Source: Sodiomyces alkalinus F11 (lineage: Eukaryota; Ascomycota; Sordariomycetes; Glomerellales; Plectosphaerellaceae). Taken from it: a stretch of DNA of 64,000 nucleotides. A program made the position numbers and the translations under genes. The notes under the pieces were generated by a model. That model worked only from the letters and a program-made list of their open reading frames with translations. It was not told the origin of the DNA and ran no database searches. The stretch spans positions 1,248,399 to 1,312,398 of the forward strand of contig NW_021167084.1 of assembly GCF_003711515.1 (NCBI RefSeq). The letters run 5' to 3'. Shown in pieces: positions 44,594 through 57,420 of the stretch (position 1 is its first letter; the number at the start of each line of letters is the position of its first letter).

Positions 44594-45543
44594 GACGACG
44601 AGGTTTGTCTGGCGGCGCCCGCGGGATTGCTTGAAGCAGCTCAATCCGAACTGAAGCCTCAGCCACTACTATGTATCAATCTTCCCAGCAAGACGGATAG
44701 TATGAAGATTCCGAGTTTGAAAGAATGATATTTGGGCTCATTACGTGTGGTGAGATGGGTGAGCGGGATAACGAAGATCTTTCTCGATCCTGTCAGGAGA
44801 CTGACTGTAGGACAAGATACATAATATATCATCGACTTATCTTCACCGGTCACGACTAGACTCGCAACGGGCAGCCAGCGGGTATACGTACAACGTACCA
44901 CCGGGGAACACCCGTAGTTTGCCTGGCGCTTACAGCGGGGCGGCCCGGCTAATAGGAGACGATACCAATGGGGCGGCCCGCCAATAGTGGTACAGAAACG
45001 ATACAAAGACCCCCAACAGCGTGGAAATGCCGTTGGTGCTATTTCAACAGCTTAAGATGGGTGCCGCCTATTGCGCTTGTCGGAGCCTAAATCATGCATC
45101 GTATGCGGCGAGCCCTGGGCGGCTGCCAGGTCACCTATGTTTCTCATTCGAGAGTTGGCGGTCCTTTTCTGCTAGCAGTCAGGCGGAGATGCGTGGAGAA
45201 CGGCGAATGAGACATGACGTTTCCCCTTGTCCAGTGATAATGCGAGGAGTGGCGCCGAGTCCTTCCCATTTTTTCTTTCTTTTTTGGACTCCTGCCTCTT
45301 TTCTCGCTCCTACCCTGGCATTCGAACCTTTGTCGTTTTCATCCAAAGGTGGAATGAATGAATGGAAAGACGGCACGCTCATGACGTTTCGCGTCCTGCT
45401 TTGAGCACGGTCTACGGAGTACACATCATCTACCATTGCAGATCGACCATGTCTTCAACTTCTTATTAACCTCCGATCCCGTCCTACACAAAAACCTACT
45501 TGTCAAAGCGGTCTCGGTCCCAGCAACCTCGACGCCGCCTGAA
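44594..45543. other. Divergent intergenic region
   Basis: Promoters of the Cys-rich membrane protein (minus) and the glycosyltransferase (plus). The frame of the glycosyltransferase stays open upstream to 45436 without an ATG, so it is leader sequence. No other gene seen. Confidence 0.5.
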
Positions 45544-46716
45544 ATGCTGACCAGACTCCATCTCAAGTTTCTGGCCCCTGGTCTCGCCCTCCTCGTCATC
45601 CTCGTCTTTTTTCTCCTCCTCAGCGACCAGCACTTCCGCCTCCCAGCAGCCGCGACAGCCAGTCTATGCAAAGGCATTAACGGCAACCCGACATCCTCCT
45701 CCCACGAGACCGACACATCTCCCTTCCCCTCCTCCGACCGAGAATACACGTACATTCCCAACCAGGCGCATTTCGTCTACGTCCTCGCCGACCCGACATC
45801 CGACTTTGGTCTACACTTTAGCCACTACCTCTCCATCTACGCAGCCTGGCGGCACTGGAAGCCCGAAAAGATCTACCTCCACACCAACGCGCACGCGTCG
45901 TCCATCGACCGCGCCACCAACGGCACCTCGGGGAAATGGGACAACCTCATCTTCAACATGCCGGGTCTGGAGGTGCGCCACGCCGACGTGCCCACGCACG
46001 CCAACAACGGCAAGGCGATCCAGGGGCTAGAGCATAAATCCGACTTTGTGCGCGTCGAGGCGGTGCGCGAGCTGGGCGGCGTGTACATCGACTGGGACGT
46101 GCACGCGCTGCGCGACGTGCGGGTGCTGCGGGAGAGCGGGTTCCGGGCGGTGGCGGGGCGGCAGCTCGGCGGGCAGGTGAACAGCGGCGTGTTCATGTCC
46201 GTGGCGGGCGGGAAGCTGATGACGCTGTGGCAGACGGGCATGCACGAGCGGTACACGGGCGGGTGGACGACGCATAGTAACGAGGTGATCACTAAGTATG
46301 CGGAGCGGTTGGTGGCCGAGCCCGGGGAGGCGCTTATTATGGAGAGGGAGGCGTTCGCGCCGGGGAGCTGGAACGGGGAGGATAACGATATGCTGTTCGC
46401 TGTGCATGGGGATGCGCCGTCGAATCTGGCCAACGTGACGCAGGGCGATGCGTTGCCGGCGTTTGACGAGGGGTTTGCGGACCGGTGGGAGAGGCCGGGG
46501 GAGTTCCCCGAGTGGGAGCGGGACTGGTCACGGTCTTACCTCCTCCATGCCTTTAACCCTGATCGGTTTGGGCATAAAGTGAAGGGGTTTGATCATATTA
46601 CGCCTCGGTATGTGTTGGAAAGGCGGAGCAACTTTGCCCGGGCCGTGTATCCCATTGCTAGGGAGCTGTATAATGAGGGTCTTATAGAGATTGACGACTC
46701 GTATTTGGGAGTTTAG
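45544..46716 (+). CDS. DXD glycosyltransferase, GT32-like type II membrane protein
   Basis: Single exon, 390 aa. The first ATG in frame gives a short basic head and one signal-anchor helix (about 9-27, FLAPGLALLVILVFFLLL), the type II layout of Golgi glycosyltransferases. The sugar-transferase core has FVYVLAD, HYLSIYAAWRHWKPEKIYLH, HKSDFVRVEAVRELGGVYID and the DXD motif D183-W184-D185. QVNSGVFMS follows and SNEVITKY is near 260. This matches the Gly_transf_sug/GT32 family, which includes alpha-1,6-mannosyltransferases such as Och1 and inositolphosphoceramide mannosyltransferases. Donor GDP-mannose is likely but not proven. The metal-binding DXD is intact and the length is normal. Confidence 0.88.
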   Translation: MLTRLHLKFLAPGLALLVILVFFLLLSDQHFRLPAAATASLCKGINGNPTSSSHETDTSPFPSSDREYTYIPNQAHFVYVLADPTSDFGLHFSHYLSIYAAWRHWKPEKIYLHTNAHASSIDRATNGTSGKWDNLIFNMPGLEVRHADVPTHANNGKAIQGLEHKSDFVRVEAVRELGGVYIDWDVHALRDVRVLRESGFRAVAGRQLGGQVNSGVFMSVAGGKLMTLWQTGMHERYTGGWTTHSNEVITKYAERLVAEPGEALIMEREAFAPGSWNGEDNDMLFAVHGDAPSNLANVTQGDALPAFDEGFADRWERPGEFPEWERDWSRSYLLHAFNPDRFGHKVKGFDHITPRYVLERRSNFARAVYPIARELYNEGLIEIDDSYLGV

Positions 46717-47240
46717 GGATCGGGATATAATGAATATAGTTTAATGTTATTATTTGCGTCTGTTTCGCGTGAACCATGGCCCCGGGTTGGACTCGTGACG
46801 GCGTGATATCTAGGTGTTTGAAGAGTCGTGAAGATAAATGTATTCTCTTCTTTTTTCTTCTTCCGTTTTAGCCTGTTAGATCTCGCGATGAGTTGGGAGA
46901 CACGAGTATATATACGTCGTACACGTATCTCGATGTTATGGCACGGGTATGACCCCACTCAACCTCGAGGTACCTTACCTTACCTATTCGTGTGGTTATA
47001 TATAAACTGATGTTGAACTCGGTGGCTGAGCTAAGGGTAGGTATAGGGCGAATTCTGATTAGCTCGGGTAACGGGGAAACGTTTCCGCTAATTTCACGAG
47101 TCGTATTTAAACACGTTATTATGCTTTTCCCCTCTTTTACCTATTTATACCTTTTTCCTACTATTACTACTCTATTTATTTATAATAAGTATTTTAGCGG
47201 TATTATAATATTAATTCCTATACACTTTTTTTATTAACTA
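46717..47240. other. Transition from gene space to the second transposon island
   Basis: This is the 3' side of the glycosyltransferase gene. GAGGTACCTTACCTTACC lies near 46966. Composition changes to A+T-rich, CpA-poor sequence from about 47100. No gene seen. Confidence 0.5.
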
Positions 47241-49478
47241 TATTAAATTCCTTATATTTTATATTATTATTAGGTATATCTTTTGATTTTTAATAACGGG
47301 TAATCGGAAATAATTAAAAAATAATTAGGAAATAATTTCTATCTAGAAACTAATTATCCTATTATCCTTTATAGACCGCTATAAAGTTTTTTAATAATAT
47401 ACCCTTTAACTATAAATCGACTAATACCTTTTAATAGTATATCTAAGGGGAGGATAGCGGTAAGCGTTATAATACTTTACCCGAATTTAAGACTAATAGA
47501 GTAAGTATATATACTAATTTAATATAGTATAGCTTACTAATACTCTTTAAAGCCTAATAAGGTAATTATAGCTATAGGAGAGGTTTTTTATAGGTATATA
47601 GAAGAAAATAGCGAATTATACTTTAATATAAATCTATTTCTATTTATAAGAATACTTAAAGTCTTTAACTAATTATATCTATATAGCGATCGAAATTTTC
47701 TTTACTTAGCGCCCTTAAAAAATATATCTATACCACCTATTATACTTAGGCCGCCCCTAATACTTCCGGTTCCCTTAAGGCGAGGGATAACGCCCTTACC
47801 GCGTAGTACTATAAGGCTATAAAGAAATTAGCTATAAGGACAAATAAAAACCGTAATACTCCTCGTAAGGCTAAAGCAGTGGCTAAAGATATATATCTTC
47901 GGGTTATACCTAAAGATACTAATAGAAATATAGGATACTATTTAGAAACGATTTAGAAATAATCCCGAGTCTATTACTAATATATCTAATTTCTTAGCCT
48001 AATATCCTTCATATAAAATTAGATATCTTCGCATAGGAAAATAAAGAGCGCTACTAGGCGTGTATAGAGTAGAACTCTATTAGTCGTAGTATATTACCTT
48101 TCCTATTTACTATAGTATATTTTATTAATAGTATATATTTCCTAGGCTATCCCCCTCCTTACTATAACTATCTTTATACGTTATAGGCTAAATATCGCTA
48201 TAAGGATATAGCGGATAAGGAAATAGTATGTAGTAAGTTAGTATCTTACTCTAGAATTAAAGCCTATAAACTAGTAACTCTTCTACTAGAATTTTCCGCC
48301 CCTGCCCGCCCCCTCCCTAATATTATCGCGTTAATCGGGCGCGTCCTTTTACTCCTAATAATAAAGAGTAAATAGTTATTTTAAAATATTTTAAAAACGT
48401 TTTTATAGCGCCGGGCTATTATTTTTACGGTATTAGTAATAATAACTTAGTATATATAAAGGCGTTTTTAGTAGTGGTTTTGTTTTTCGTTTTTTTACTT
48501 GCTTTTTATTGTTTTACTAAACACTTATAATAATAAAGAATAATAATCCTAACGCCTATATCTAACTCGATTAATTTAATTTTAGTAATAGTTCTCTCTT
48601 AAGATTAAGCCGCCTTAGTTCTAGCTTATACCGCCGCTTATCTTCGCGTATTTACCTTTTAATCTTAGCCTCTAATTAATAATCTCTTTATTCTATTTCG
48701 CGTCGGCGTTCCTTAAGAGCTAGATTCCTTTTATTAAAAGATAACGACTCTTATAAAGCTTAAACCTACCCTAATATAGGCTATTAGTAAAGATTATACA
48801 GAGTATTTACGCGCTAACTTTATAAGCGTTTTAGAGGAACTCCACTTAAGGATACGCTCCTTATACTTTTTACTAAAAAGCTTCGCGAATTTAATTCTAT
48901 ACTATTATAGCTTAAACCTCTAAAACCCTTTAGGGGATTAAGAGGTAATCTCGAAATAGATCGACTAGATATTACTATACGACTCCGTAAACGCTCGCGA
49001 GAAGCCTTATCTTTATCCGTGTTAACCTAAAGATATTTTCGTTTTAGAATAGTTAAAGGTTAGTAATACTTTAGGCGTGTAATAAAAAATTATATCGTTT
49101 ATTAGTCCGATCTATTATACTCTTAAGCTAGCCGTTTATCCTAGTATTTCGCTACGAGCCAGGGATTTAAAGAGAACACGTTATAAAATCTCTTAAGACT
49201 AGATTCTAATTATAATTATAATATCTATAAAGGTTAGTAAGTAGAATTAGGATATCGCGCTTAATACTTACCCTTTAATAACCTTAAGGATATAGATACT
49301 TTATTTAGTCTATATATATAAGGCTTAGTATATAACCTCTACCGTATTAGAATAGCTCGGGATTAATACCTGGTCCTAAGCTAGGATATTTAATGTAGCT
49401 TTATAGAATCTAATAGCGATATACGGTAATCGCTTATAAGCCGCTTAGTCATGGAACTAAAGTATTATCCTTAATAGA
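47241..49478 (-). mobile_element. Unclassified RIP-degraded repeat relic, left part
   Basis: The DNA is A+T-rich and TpA-rich with almost no long stop-free frame. On the minus strand from 49478 down to about 48500 one frame can be followed in which nearly all stops are TAG/TAA, as RIP of CAG, CAA or TGG would produce. It is collinear with the frame in 58519-58950 on the other side of the Gypsy element. I could not identify a family. Ends are arbitrary. Confidence 0.5.
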
Positions 49479-49483
49479 TAAGT

Positions 49484-49837
49484 TATTAGGTGCCTGCAGC
49501 AGTGGTCACAATGGGTCCCCAGTGTGAACCTATAGGGGTCTAGGCGTGCCTAGTCTAAGACCCCTCGAGGTATAAATAAAGTAGCCATTATACTAGTAAA
49601 TAGAATAGTCCCTTGAAGTAAATAAGGTAGCTCTTAAGGAAGCAAATAAAGTAGTCCTCGAGGAGTAGCGGAGTATAGTCTTAAAGAGCGGAGGAGCCTC
49701 CCTTAGGAAGAGGGAGGCCAGCGATTAATCTAATTCTTTAGCTACCCCTATACTTCCCCTATCGTAATCCTATCGTGATTATGCCTAGTTCCTTACTTAA
49801 CCCTACCTTTTCACTCTTTACGATTACCTATTTAATA
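49484..49837 (+). repeat. Gypsy 5' LTR
   Basis: 354 bp, starts TATTAGGTGCCT (TG to TA by RIP) and ends TTTAATA. It matches 58159-58513 with mostly C/T and G/A differences and one length difference. Confidence 0.9.
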
Positions 49838-49929
49838 TTTTAATCGCTCTACCCTTTAAGGGCGCGAAGACTGTTAAGGAGAGTTACTAAGATATCTAAC
49901 TATCACGAAATAAACGATCCTACCTTTGA

Positions 49930-52900
49930 TTTCGACGAGGCTACTAGCTAGTTTAAGCGATAGCTGCGCGATAGCGAAACCGCCTTTATAGAGGACGCCG
50001 ATAAGGAATATAACGGGAATACGCCGGGAACTAATACTACTCCCGCTACTCCTACCTCTATTACTATACCGGTACCTGTTCCTGCCCCTATACTTACTCT
50101 TATCGCTAGTATTATCTCTGCTACTACCTCTGCCCCTATCACTATCCCCGTTCCTCCTATAACTACGATAGGACCCGTGTATAACCCTAACCTGCCCCCG
50201 TATACGAATATTAACCTAGCCACGCTAATAGAGGAATAACTAGACGAACGCTTTAAATAGATAGAGGTATAGAACTACCGTAAGCGTAAGCTCGCGTACC
50301 TTACTAAGCTAAAGGCGGACACTACCGCCGCCACCGCTACCGCCGCTACCGCCGCCGCTACTATTAATCCTACTATTAATCCTAGCCCGGCCGATATTAC
50401 CTATTATCGTATAGCCGAACCTCGGCGTCGTATTATTATAACCCCGTCGGGATCCTAGTATACTCACGATATATCCACGATATTATCTATACACGGATCC
50501 GCTATATAGGCTAAGTTTAATTTTCCCCTTCTAAAATAGGATAGCGTATCCTAGGCTAAGTATCGTATGTTTATCTAGGAGACTAACTAGCGGTTCGACC
50601 TGGTTTCTTAATCCTTTCCCACGGACACCGCGAAGAACTACTTCGTTATATTATACCTCCCCCACCACCTTAAGGAACGTTAATAGGCTAAACTATAATA
50701 TAAATACGTAGGGGACTCTAATAGGGTTAGCTAAGTAGCCTTATAGGCCTGGCTATCCTGTTAGGTTAACGATAACGATACCCGCCTATAAGAGGTAGCG
50801 GTATAGATTTAGAGCGAGTTTATCTCCTCCTAAAGAAAGGGGGAGTCTTACGCTAAATTTATATAACGGTGGGAAGCCCTAGAGTCGGAACTACCGGGCG
50901 AGCTCCTAAACTAGTAAAGGATTTAGATAGTACTAATAAGGGTCCTCCCACCTATTCGGGACTATATAGTATCTATAGGGGTTCCTAAGGACTACCAGGA
51001 TCTAGCCCCGGTATACTGTAGGGCCAAGGCCTTAACTATTACCGACGGGTTAGCCGTCGGCCGGATAGATTTCTAGTCCGCTACCTAGTAACGTCGTTTC
51101 CGCTTATATACCCACGGTTATAGCCTCTACGCTCCGGCCACCTACGGTTCTACTAGTAGCCCTCCTTATACCCCTGCTTCTGCCCCTATTTCTGCCCCTG
51201 CTTCTACGCCCGCTTCCGCTCCTAGTTACCCTATACGCCCTAGACTATTATCGTACCTTAATTCTATTACTTACTATAACTATAACTAAAAGGGGTATTA
51301 CACTACTATATACCCTAGCCCTTAGGTATAGCGCTCGAGTAATAGTAACCCGAATACCTAACCGGTATCCACCTCTCGCCCTATAATCGGCCGTGTTACG
51401 GGTAAAGTGCCTTAGGGATAATACCCACCTCGAGTAACCCCCTTTACTACTACTATACCGGTAAAGGCACGCGTTTCCCTTCACCGAGGTAAGGAATAGG
51501 TATAGACGTCGGCTCTGTTTAACGGAGGCGCCGATATTAACGTTTTAGATCGGTCCCTCCTAGGACCTAGTTAGGTCCCTAAGGGGTCCCCGGTCCCGGT
51601 GTCCTGGATTACGGAAGGACACACGAAGGCCACCACTCTTAGGTCCACCTATAGAATTATCGTCACGATAGACTATTAGGGTCGAAAAAGGGTACGACGC
51701 GCCGAGTTCTATATTATAAATCTCACGGGCGCGAAGATTATCCTAGGGAGGCTATAGCTTATAGCCGTTAACTCTAACGTTAATTAGTAGTATAGCACGT
51801 AGACCTACCCCTTAACCTACGCGGAGCTTAGTATAGTCATGTTACCGAGAGAACTGCGTAGGGTATTTAGATAAGCTAAGTCTATCCTTACCTTAACCTA
51901 TATAGGTTCTACGCGGGGCCTATATATCGGCTATATCGGCCTAGCAGAAAACCCTTTAGTGGGATATAGAGATAGATTCTTAGGAAACGGGGTCTACCCT
52001 AGCCTAGACGAGGACCTAGTAGCCGTTACTATACTACCGGAATTGTATTAAGATTTCGCTAATATTTTTAATATCGAAAACGCTAGGAGGCTACCGACGT
52101 ATTAGTAGAAGGATCACGCTATTAAGATCGAAGAAGGGAAGAAGCCACTATACGGTCCTATTTACCCCCTCGCCGTATAAGAATTAGAGGTACTACGCTA
52201 GTATTTACAGGATACCGTTACGAAAGGGTGGATTAGACCGTCTACTAGTCCGGTCGGCGCGCCTATCCTATTCGTCCCTAAGAAAGATAATAAACTACGC
52301 CTTTATATAGACTATAGAGGGTTAAATAAGGTGACTATTAAGGACTATGCCCCTTTTCTCCTAATCCACGAAATCCTAAATCGGTTATCGTTAGCGTAGT
52401 ACTATACTAAGCTAGACCTTAAAAATACGTATTATCGGTTACGGATTCGGGAGGGCGATAAGTGGAAAACGGCGTTCCGGATAAAATACGGCCACTACGA
52501 GTATCTCGTGATACTATTCGATCTTACGAACGCCCCCGCGAGCTTTTAGCGCTATATTAATTAGGCGCTAACGGGCCTTATTAATACTATTTACGTCGTG
52601 TACCTTAACAATATCCTTATCTATAGTAAGGATTTAGTTACCCACCGCGTATATATCCGCGAGGTCCTTATAAGGCTTAGGGAGTAGTCCCTATATACTA
52701 ATCCTAATAAGTGCGAATTCGGGACTAGAGACGTGGAATTCCTCGGTTTTATCTATAGTCTAGATAGGGTACGTATAGACCTATCCCGCGTTAAGGCTAT
52801 CCGCGACTAGGAGCTTCCTAATAGTGTTAAGAAGATACAGGTCTTCCTAGGCTTTATGGGTTTTTATAGGCGCTTTATTAAGAACTATTCTAAGGTTATT

Positions 52901-55400
52901 ACCCCTTTTATAGACTATTTAAAGGGGGGGTATATTAGGGTCCTCGCACTTTCCCCATAGGCCTAGACCGCGTTTAAGGAGATAAAACTACTATTCTAGA
53001 AAGCGCCCGTTTTACGGTATTTTAACCCTACTCTACCGATACGTATTAAGCCAGATACTTCTGCTTTTACCTTTAGCGCTATTATTAGCTAACTCGAGGA
53101 TAGGCTATCAAGGCCTATTATATTTATATCCCGTAAACTACGTAGGGCTAAGCTTAATTATAGCATACTCGATTCTAAGCTTATAGCTATTATTAAGTCT
53201 TTTCGGATATAGCGCTACTACGTGGCCTATAGTCAGAGCCTTATAATAGTTCTAACAGACCACCTAAACTATTATTATCTACTATATAAGCCGAAGCTTA
53301 AGGGCTAGCACGCACGGTAGCTTAAGGAGCTTACCCCGTTTAATTTTAAGATTCGGCACCGCCTAAGGACGTTAAACCCCGCGGATAGGCTATTAAGAAA
53401 GCCCTAGCACGCGCCCTATAAGCGCGCCCTAGTCGCTAACCGGGCTAAGGCGGTAGAGTCTTTTTCGAAGCGTTTTATCGTGGGGCATATCGGGAACCAG
53501 GATAGTTCCCGTACTACCTTAATTTCTATTCCCGCTCTTAACTCCCCCTTACCGAAGGTAGTAGAGGTATAGGCGGATAATCTCTCTTTAGAGCCCTTAT
53601 CGAGGCGTCTTATTTTAGGCTATATCGAGAACTAGTATAGTTCCTGTAATAGCCCCCGTTCTATTTTTCCCGCTCCTCCCACCTTATTAAAGGTAGTAAA
53701 GACGTAAGCGGATAAGCCTTTTCTAGAGTCTTCCTCGAAGTATTTTATTATAGGGTATATTGGGAACTAGCATGGTTCCTGTACTATCCTAGTTTCCGTT
53801 CCCGCTCCTCCTATCTTACCGGAAAAGGTAGTTAAGATATAAGCGGATAATCTTTCTTTAGAGCCCCTATTAAGGCGTTTAATTTTAGGCCTTATCGGGA
53901 ATTAGCGTGGTTCCCGCACTACCCCCGCTCTTAATTCCCCCACCCTACTAGAAGAGGTGGTAGAGGCGTAAGCGGAAGACCCTTTTTACGCCCGTTAGCG
54001 AGAGGCCCACGGCGACGATACTATATACGGATAGTGGTCTAGGAGTAGTGGTATCCTTTATTTTAAGAATCGCGTTTTCGTGCTAGACTACTCTAGCCTC
54101 CGTTAAAAGATCCTATAGTGTTTCTATAATAGGCCTAATATAGGGTATTATAGGGTTACACGAACTATTAAGAGGATCTCGGATTTTTACTTTTAGGACT
54201 ATCTTCTACAGGATATATATTAGTTCATACCCACCTACGGCATGTATTAACGCACTAAGCCGTAGTATTATAAGCTATATAGCGAGCTAGCGAGTCTTTT
54301 AGTACCTTAGCACTCCTATATAAAGATATCTATTAACTTTATCACGGGCCTACTACCGGTTTATAGCGCGGCTATAAACAGGAAACAGGATACTATTCTT
54401 ATAGTAGTATACCGCCTAATAAAGTACTCGATTTATATCCCCTCGAGTAGTAGCCTAATAGTAGAAGGACTTACTAAGTCTTTATAGTATTATATCTTCC
54501 GCACTTTCGGCCTACCTAACGGTATTATCTCGGACTAAGGCTTACTATTTATAAGTCGTTTTTAGGTAACCTTATACCGGTGCCTCGGTACCGTATAACG
54601 CCTATCTATAGCGTGGTACCCGTAGACGGATAGATAGACAGAGTAATAGAATTAGAACCTCGAGTATTACCTATATATATTCTATTCGTAGGAATAGGAT
54701 AACTGGGTTAACCGATTACCGCTCGTAGAATACACCTATAATATAGCGTGGTACTCTACGATACGTTATACCCTATCCGATACCCTAATAGGCTATAACC
54801 TAAGGGAACCTGATAAAGTATAGCTTCTAAGGGTAGGCGAGGTCCGCGCCGCCGAAGCCGAGACCCGGGCGGAATACCTTATAGCCTAGCGCCGGTCTAT
54901 TTCGGATCTTATTAAAAGGGCGTAGGCCTCCTACGAACGGTAATATAATAACGGCCGTGCCTAGCGGAGGTTTAAAGTGGACGAGTATATCTTACTATCC
55001 ACGAAGAATATCCGATAGAAAAGGCCCTCTAAAAAGCTTAGCGATAAGTTTATCGGACCTTATAAGGTGACTAAGATCGTCGGTACGTATAGCTTAGCTT
55101 ACTAGTTAGCACTACTAAAAGGTATAAGGATCTATAACGTCTTCCCCGTTTCCCTACTAGAACCTTAGAGGTCCCGCGATAGATTATAGCCGGAACCACC
55201 TATAGTTAATATCGAACCGGATTCGGACGAATATAAGGTTAAAGCTATCCTAGACCACCGATACTAAGGTAAACGGCACTAGTACTTAATTAAATAGGCG
55301 GGCTATAGCAATAAGAAGAATACTTAGGAGCCGAAACAGAATATACCCGATAAACTCGTCGACGCCTACTTTAAAATAAGACTATCCGGGGACTATATAG
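49930..55400 (+). pseudogene. Gypsy gag-pol relic with chromodomain
   Basis: With stops ignored: a gag region (about 49930-51450) with Pro/Thr-rich and Ala-repeat stretches; a protease box ALFNGGADINVL (about 51505, the expected catalytic Asp now Asn); RT from about 52120 ([30 protein letters not shown]) to YLNNILIYS (about 52600) and [12 protein letters not shown]; RNase H DTSAFTFSAIIS (about 53050); four tandem repeats (listed separately); integrase about 54200-54950; and a C-terminal chromodomain (about 55240-55380) with ILDHRY, YLIK, AGYSN and IPDKLVDAY. A chromodomain at this place targets integration to marked chromatin in chromoviruses. Many stops remove any coding ability. Confidence 0.87.
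53466..54005 (+). repeat. Four tandem 135-bp repeats in the Gypsy pol region
   Basis: Copies start at 53466, 53601, 53736 and 53871. The spacing is exactly 135 bp (45 codons), so they stay in the pol frame. Each contains an IGN-(x)-(D/H/R)-(S/G)-S-(R/C) core (plus strand ATCGGGAAC...GTTCC), a Pro-rich stretch and a GCGGATAA-type end. The last copy is diverged at its 3' end. Confidence 0.88.
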
Positions 55401-55883
55401 GTCTATATACTATTCCTATAGGAGACCCTATAGACATAACATGAGGATATTATCCTATCTTCCCCCTCCTTACGGATAATAAGACGTATTGGGAACCTAA
55501 TAGGTTTACCCACTACTCCTATAAGGGACTAAATAGGGATAAAGGCCCACGAATCGGCTATACTAACCTAGAAAATCCTTTAGTAGGCCGTAGAGATAAA
55601 TTCTTAGATAGAGACCCCCTCTTAACCTAGACGGGGACTATATAGGCGTTATTCGCCTCGGTTACTATTTCCTTCCTTTTAAGCGTTTTACTCTTAACCT
55701 CTATTCTTCTTCTTAAACGTAATGCTCCCGCCCCCGACCCAATTCTTATCCCCTTAGTATAATAGCTTATCGCCTTAAGCCTTATTTTCCCCCTTAATTA
55801 ACTATTATAATAGGACACGATTATATTATAAGGGAAGTATAGTTAGGACTGTTAGGGTTACGATAGGAATACCCTAAAGCTAG

Positions 55884-55905
55884 AAAAAAAAAAAAAAAAC
55901 CCCCC
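55884..55905 (+). repeat. Internal A16-C6 homopolymer tract
   Basis: A run of 16 A is followed by 6 C, between the chromodomain and the extra antisense segment of the Gypsy element. Confidence 0.85.
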
Positions 55906-56929
55906 AACCCGAAGGCTAGTAAAAGACCTGAAAAGAAAATAACCGTTCCTTTATATATACTATCACGGCCCCTTTAGGGCGTCCTTAAACCCCACTAATT
56001 TATCGTTTAGAGGGGTAGGCTCCCGCCTAGCCACCTCGCTATTATTATCCTCTATATATACCTAGCTCTACGCCGCGGTAGTAGCCGTTACCCCCTTTTA
56101 CCTACTACCCGTGGATAGTATCGAAGGCCGAAGAGATAAAGGCGTTTTCGCCTTCTACTACTATTTCTTCTTCTTCCCTAATAAAGGAGTTAAGGGCGTT
56201 AGAGCCTTCTTCCCCTTCTTCACTAATAAGGTCGGCACTATATCGTTATCGTCGGGCACTTTATAAGGGTCCGGCGGGCCCTACGGACCTTACGGTATTA
56301 TGCCCCCTGATAGCGAGCCTTAAGGTTACGCAGTACTACTACTATCGCTAAATATATCGTTACCTGTAAAGATAACCCCCGCGGGGGCTAAGGCAGACCC
56401 TAAGGGTATAGGCAGGTCTTCCTAGGCCTAAGCCTAGGCTAGGTTAAGAGCGGCTATCTACTCGAAAGTAGTAGCCGTCCGCTCTTAGGCCGTGAGGTCG
56501 CGCTTATATAACGCGAGGCGTTATTATTTAATATCGAGGCGTCTCTGCTTAACGGCTAGACGCTACTACTATAGCCCGACGAATTACTTAAAAATCGACT
56601 CTATACTATTAAGCCTCTTATAGATATCTTCCGCTGTTTTCTAGCGGGCGTTAGTAACTTCCATAGCTTAACGCTGAGTAGCTATAGCTTCCTTAGCAGA
56701 CGACTGGTTAACCTCTAGCGTCGCTTAACCTAAAGCCTCTTTAAGGATAACCTAGTATTAAACTACTATAGCCTAGTACTATAAAGGATTAGTAAGGGTA
56801 CTATATAGGGTTAACGAGGGGATATAGTAATACTTACACGATAACTCTCGTTTAATCTACCTTTCTCAATAACGATAACTAAAACCTTTTATAGCTACTT
56901 AGCAGCGTTCTTACCGGCGATAGGGAGCT

Positions 56930-57420
56930 ATTATATATATTAGAAAACGGGACTACGGAGTAGTCTATAATATGAGGGGCTATAAAGATAATAAAGATAT
57001 AGGAAGGAAGACGAAGATATATAACTTACTACGCGGCACTTTAGGCTATTATACTTAGAGTAATAGTAGCACTTATTCGTCCGCCGACTATTATCGGCAT
57101 AGCGGCACGTCTTAGCCTTAATAGTGTGCGCCTTTTCCTTAAAGTTAATTATCACTAACTTACCCGTATAACGTATATAGGGGGCCCTTAGATCCCCGCC
57201 TATACCGATATCCACTACCCTTTAGCGTGGAGCGACTAACGGCGTAATAGTCGATAATAACGTAGCCGCAATAGGAGTAGGAGGCTTTAGCGTAGTAGGC
57301 TACGTAGCGGACTACTTAGCGGACTATAAGGTTAACGCCGTAACTATAATCTTAATTCTTTTAGAGGACCGCGTTATACTCGTAGGAGTAGCGGCGCGTT
57401 TATTATTATCTCCCTAAGAA
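56930..57420 (-). pseudogene. Antisense Cys-rich frame inside the Gypsy element
   Basis: On the minus strand a frame from about 57420 to 56940 carries only a few RIP-type stops and is fully open from 57215 to 56940. It has a basic patch (RSSKRIKII), a Thr/Pro-rich part, GKLVIINFKEKAHTIKAKTC and a Cys cluster (KTCRYADNSRR, then KCYYYSKYNS, then KCRVV) that looks like a small zinc-binding module with one Cys changed to Tyr. The family is unknown. It lies opposite to gag-pol. Confidence 0.5.

Noticed and set aside
37118..46716. A secondary-metabolite gene cluster
   Set aside because: There is one FAD monooxygenase but no synthase, P450, methyltransferase or cluster regulator nearby.
49948..50223. 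91-codon minus-strand frame in the Gypsy gag region
   Set aside because: Reverse reading of Pro/Thr/Ile codon repeats in gag; Gly/Val/Ile low complexity.
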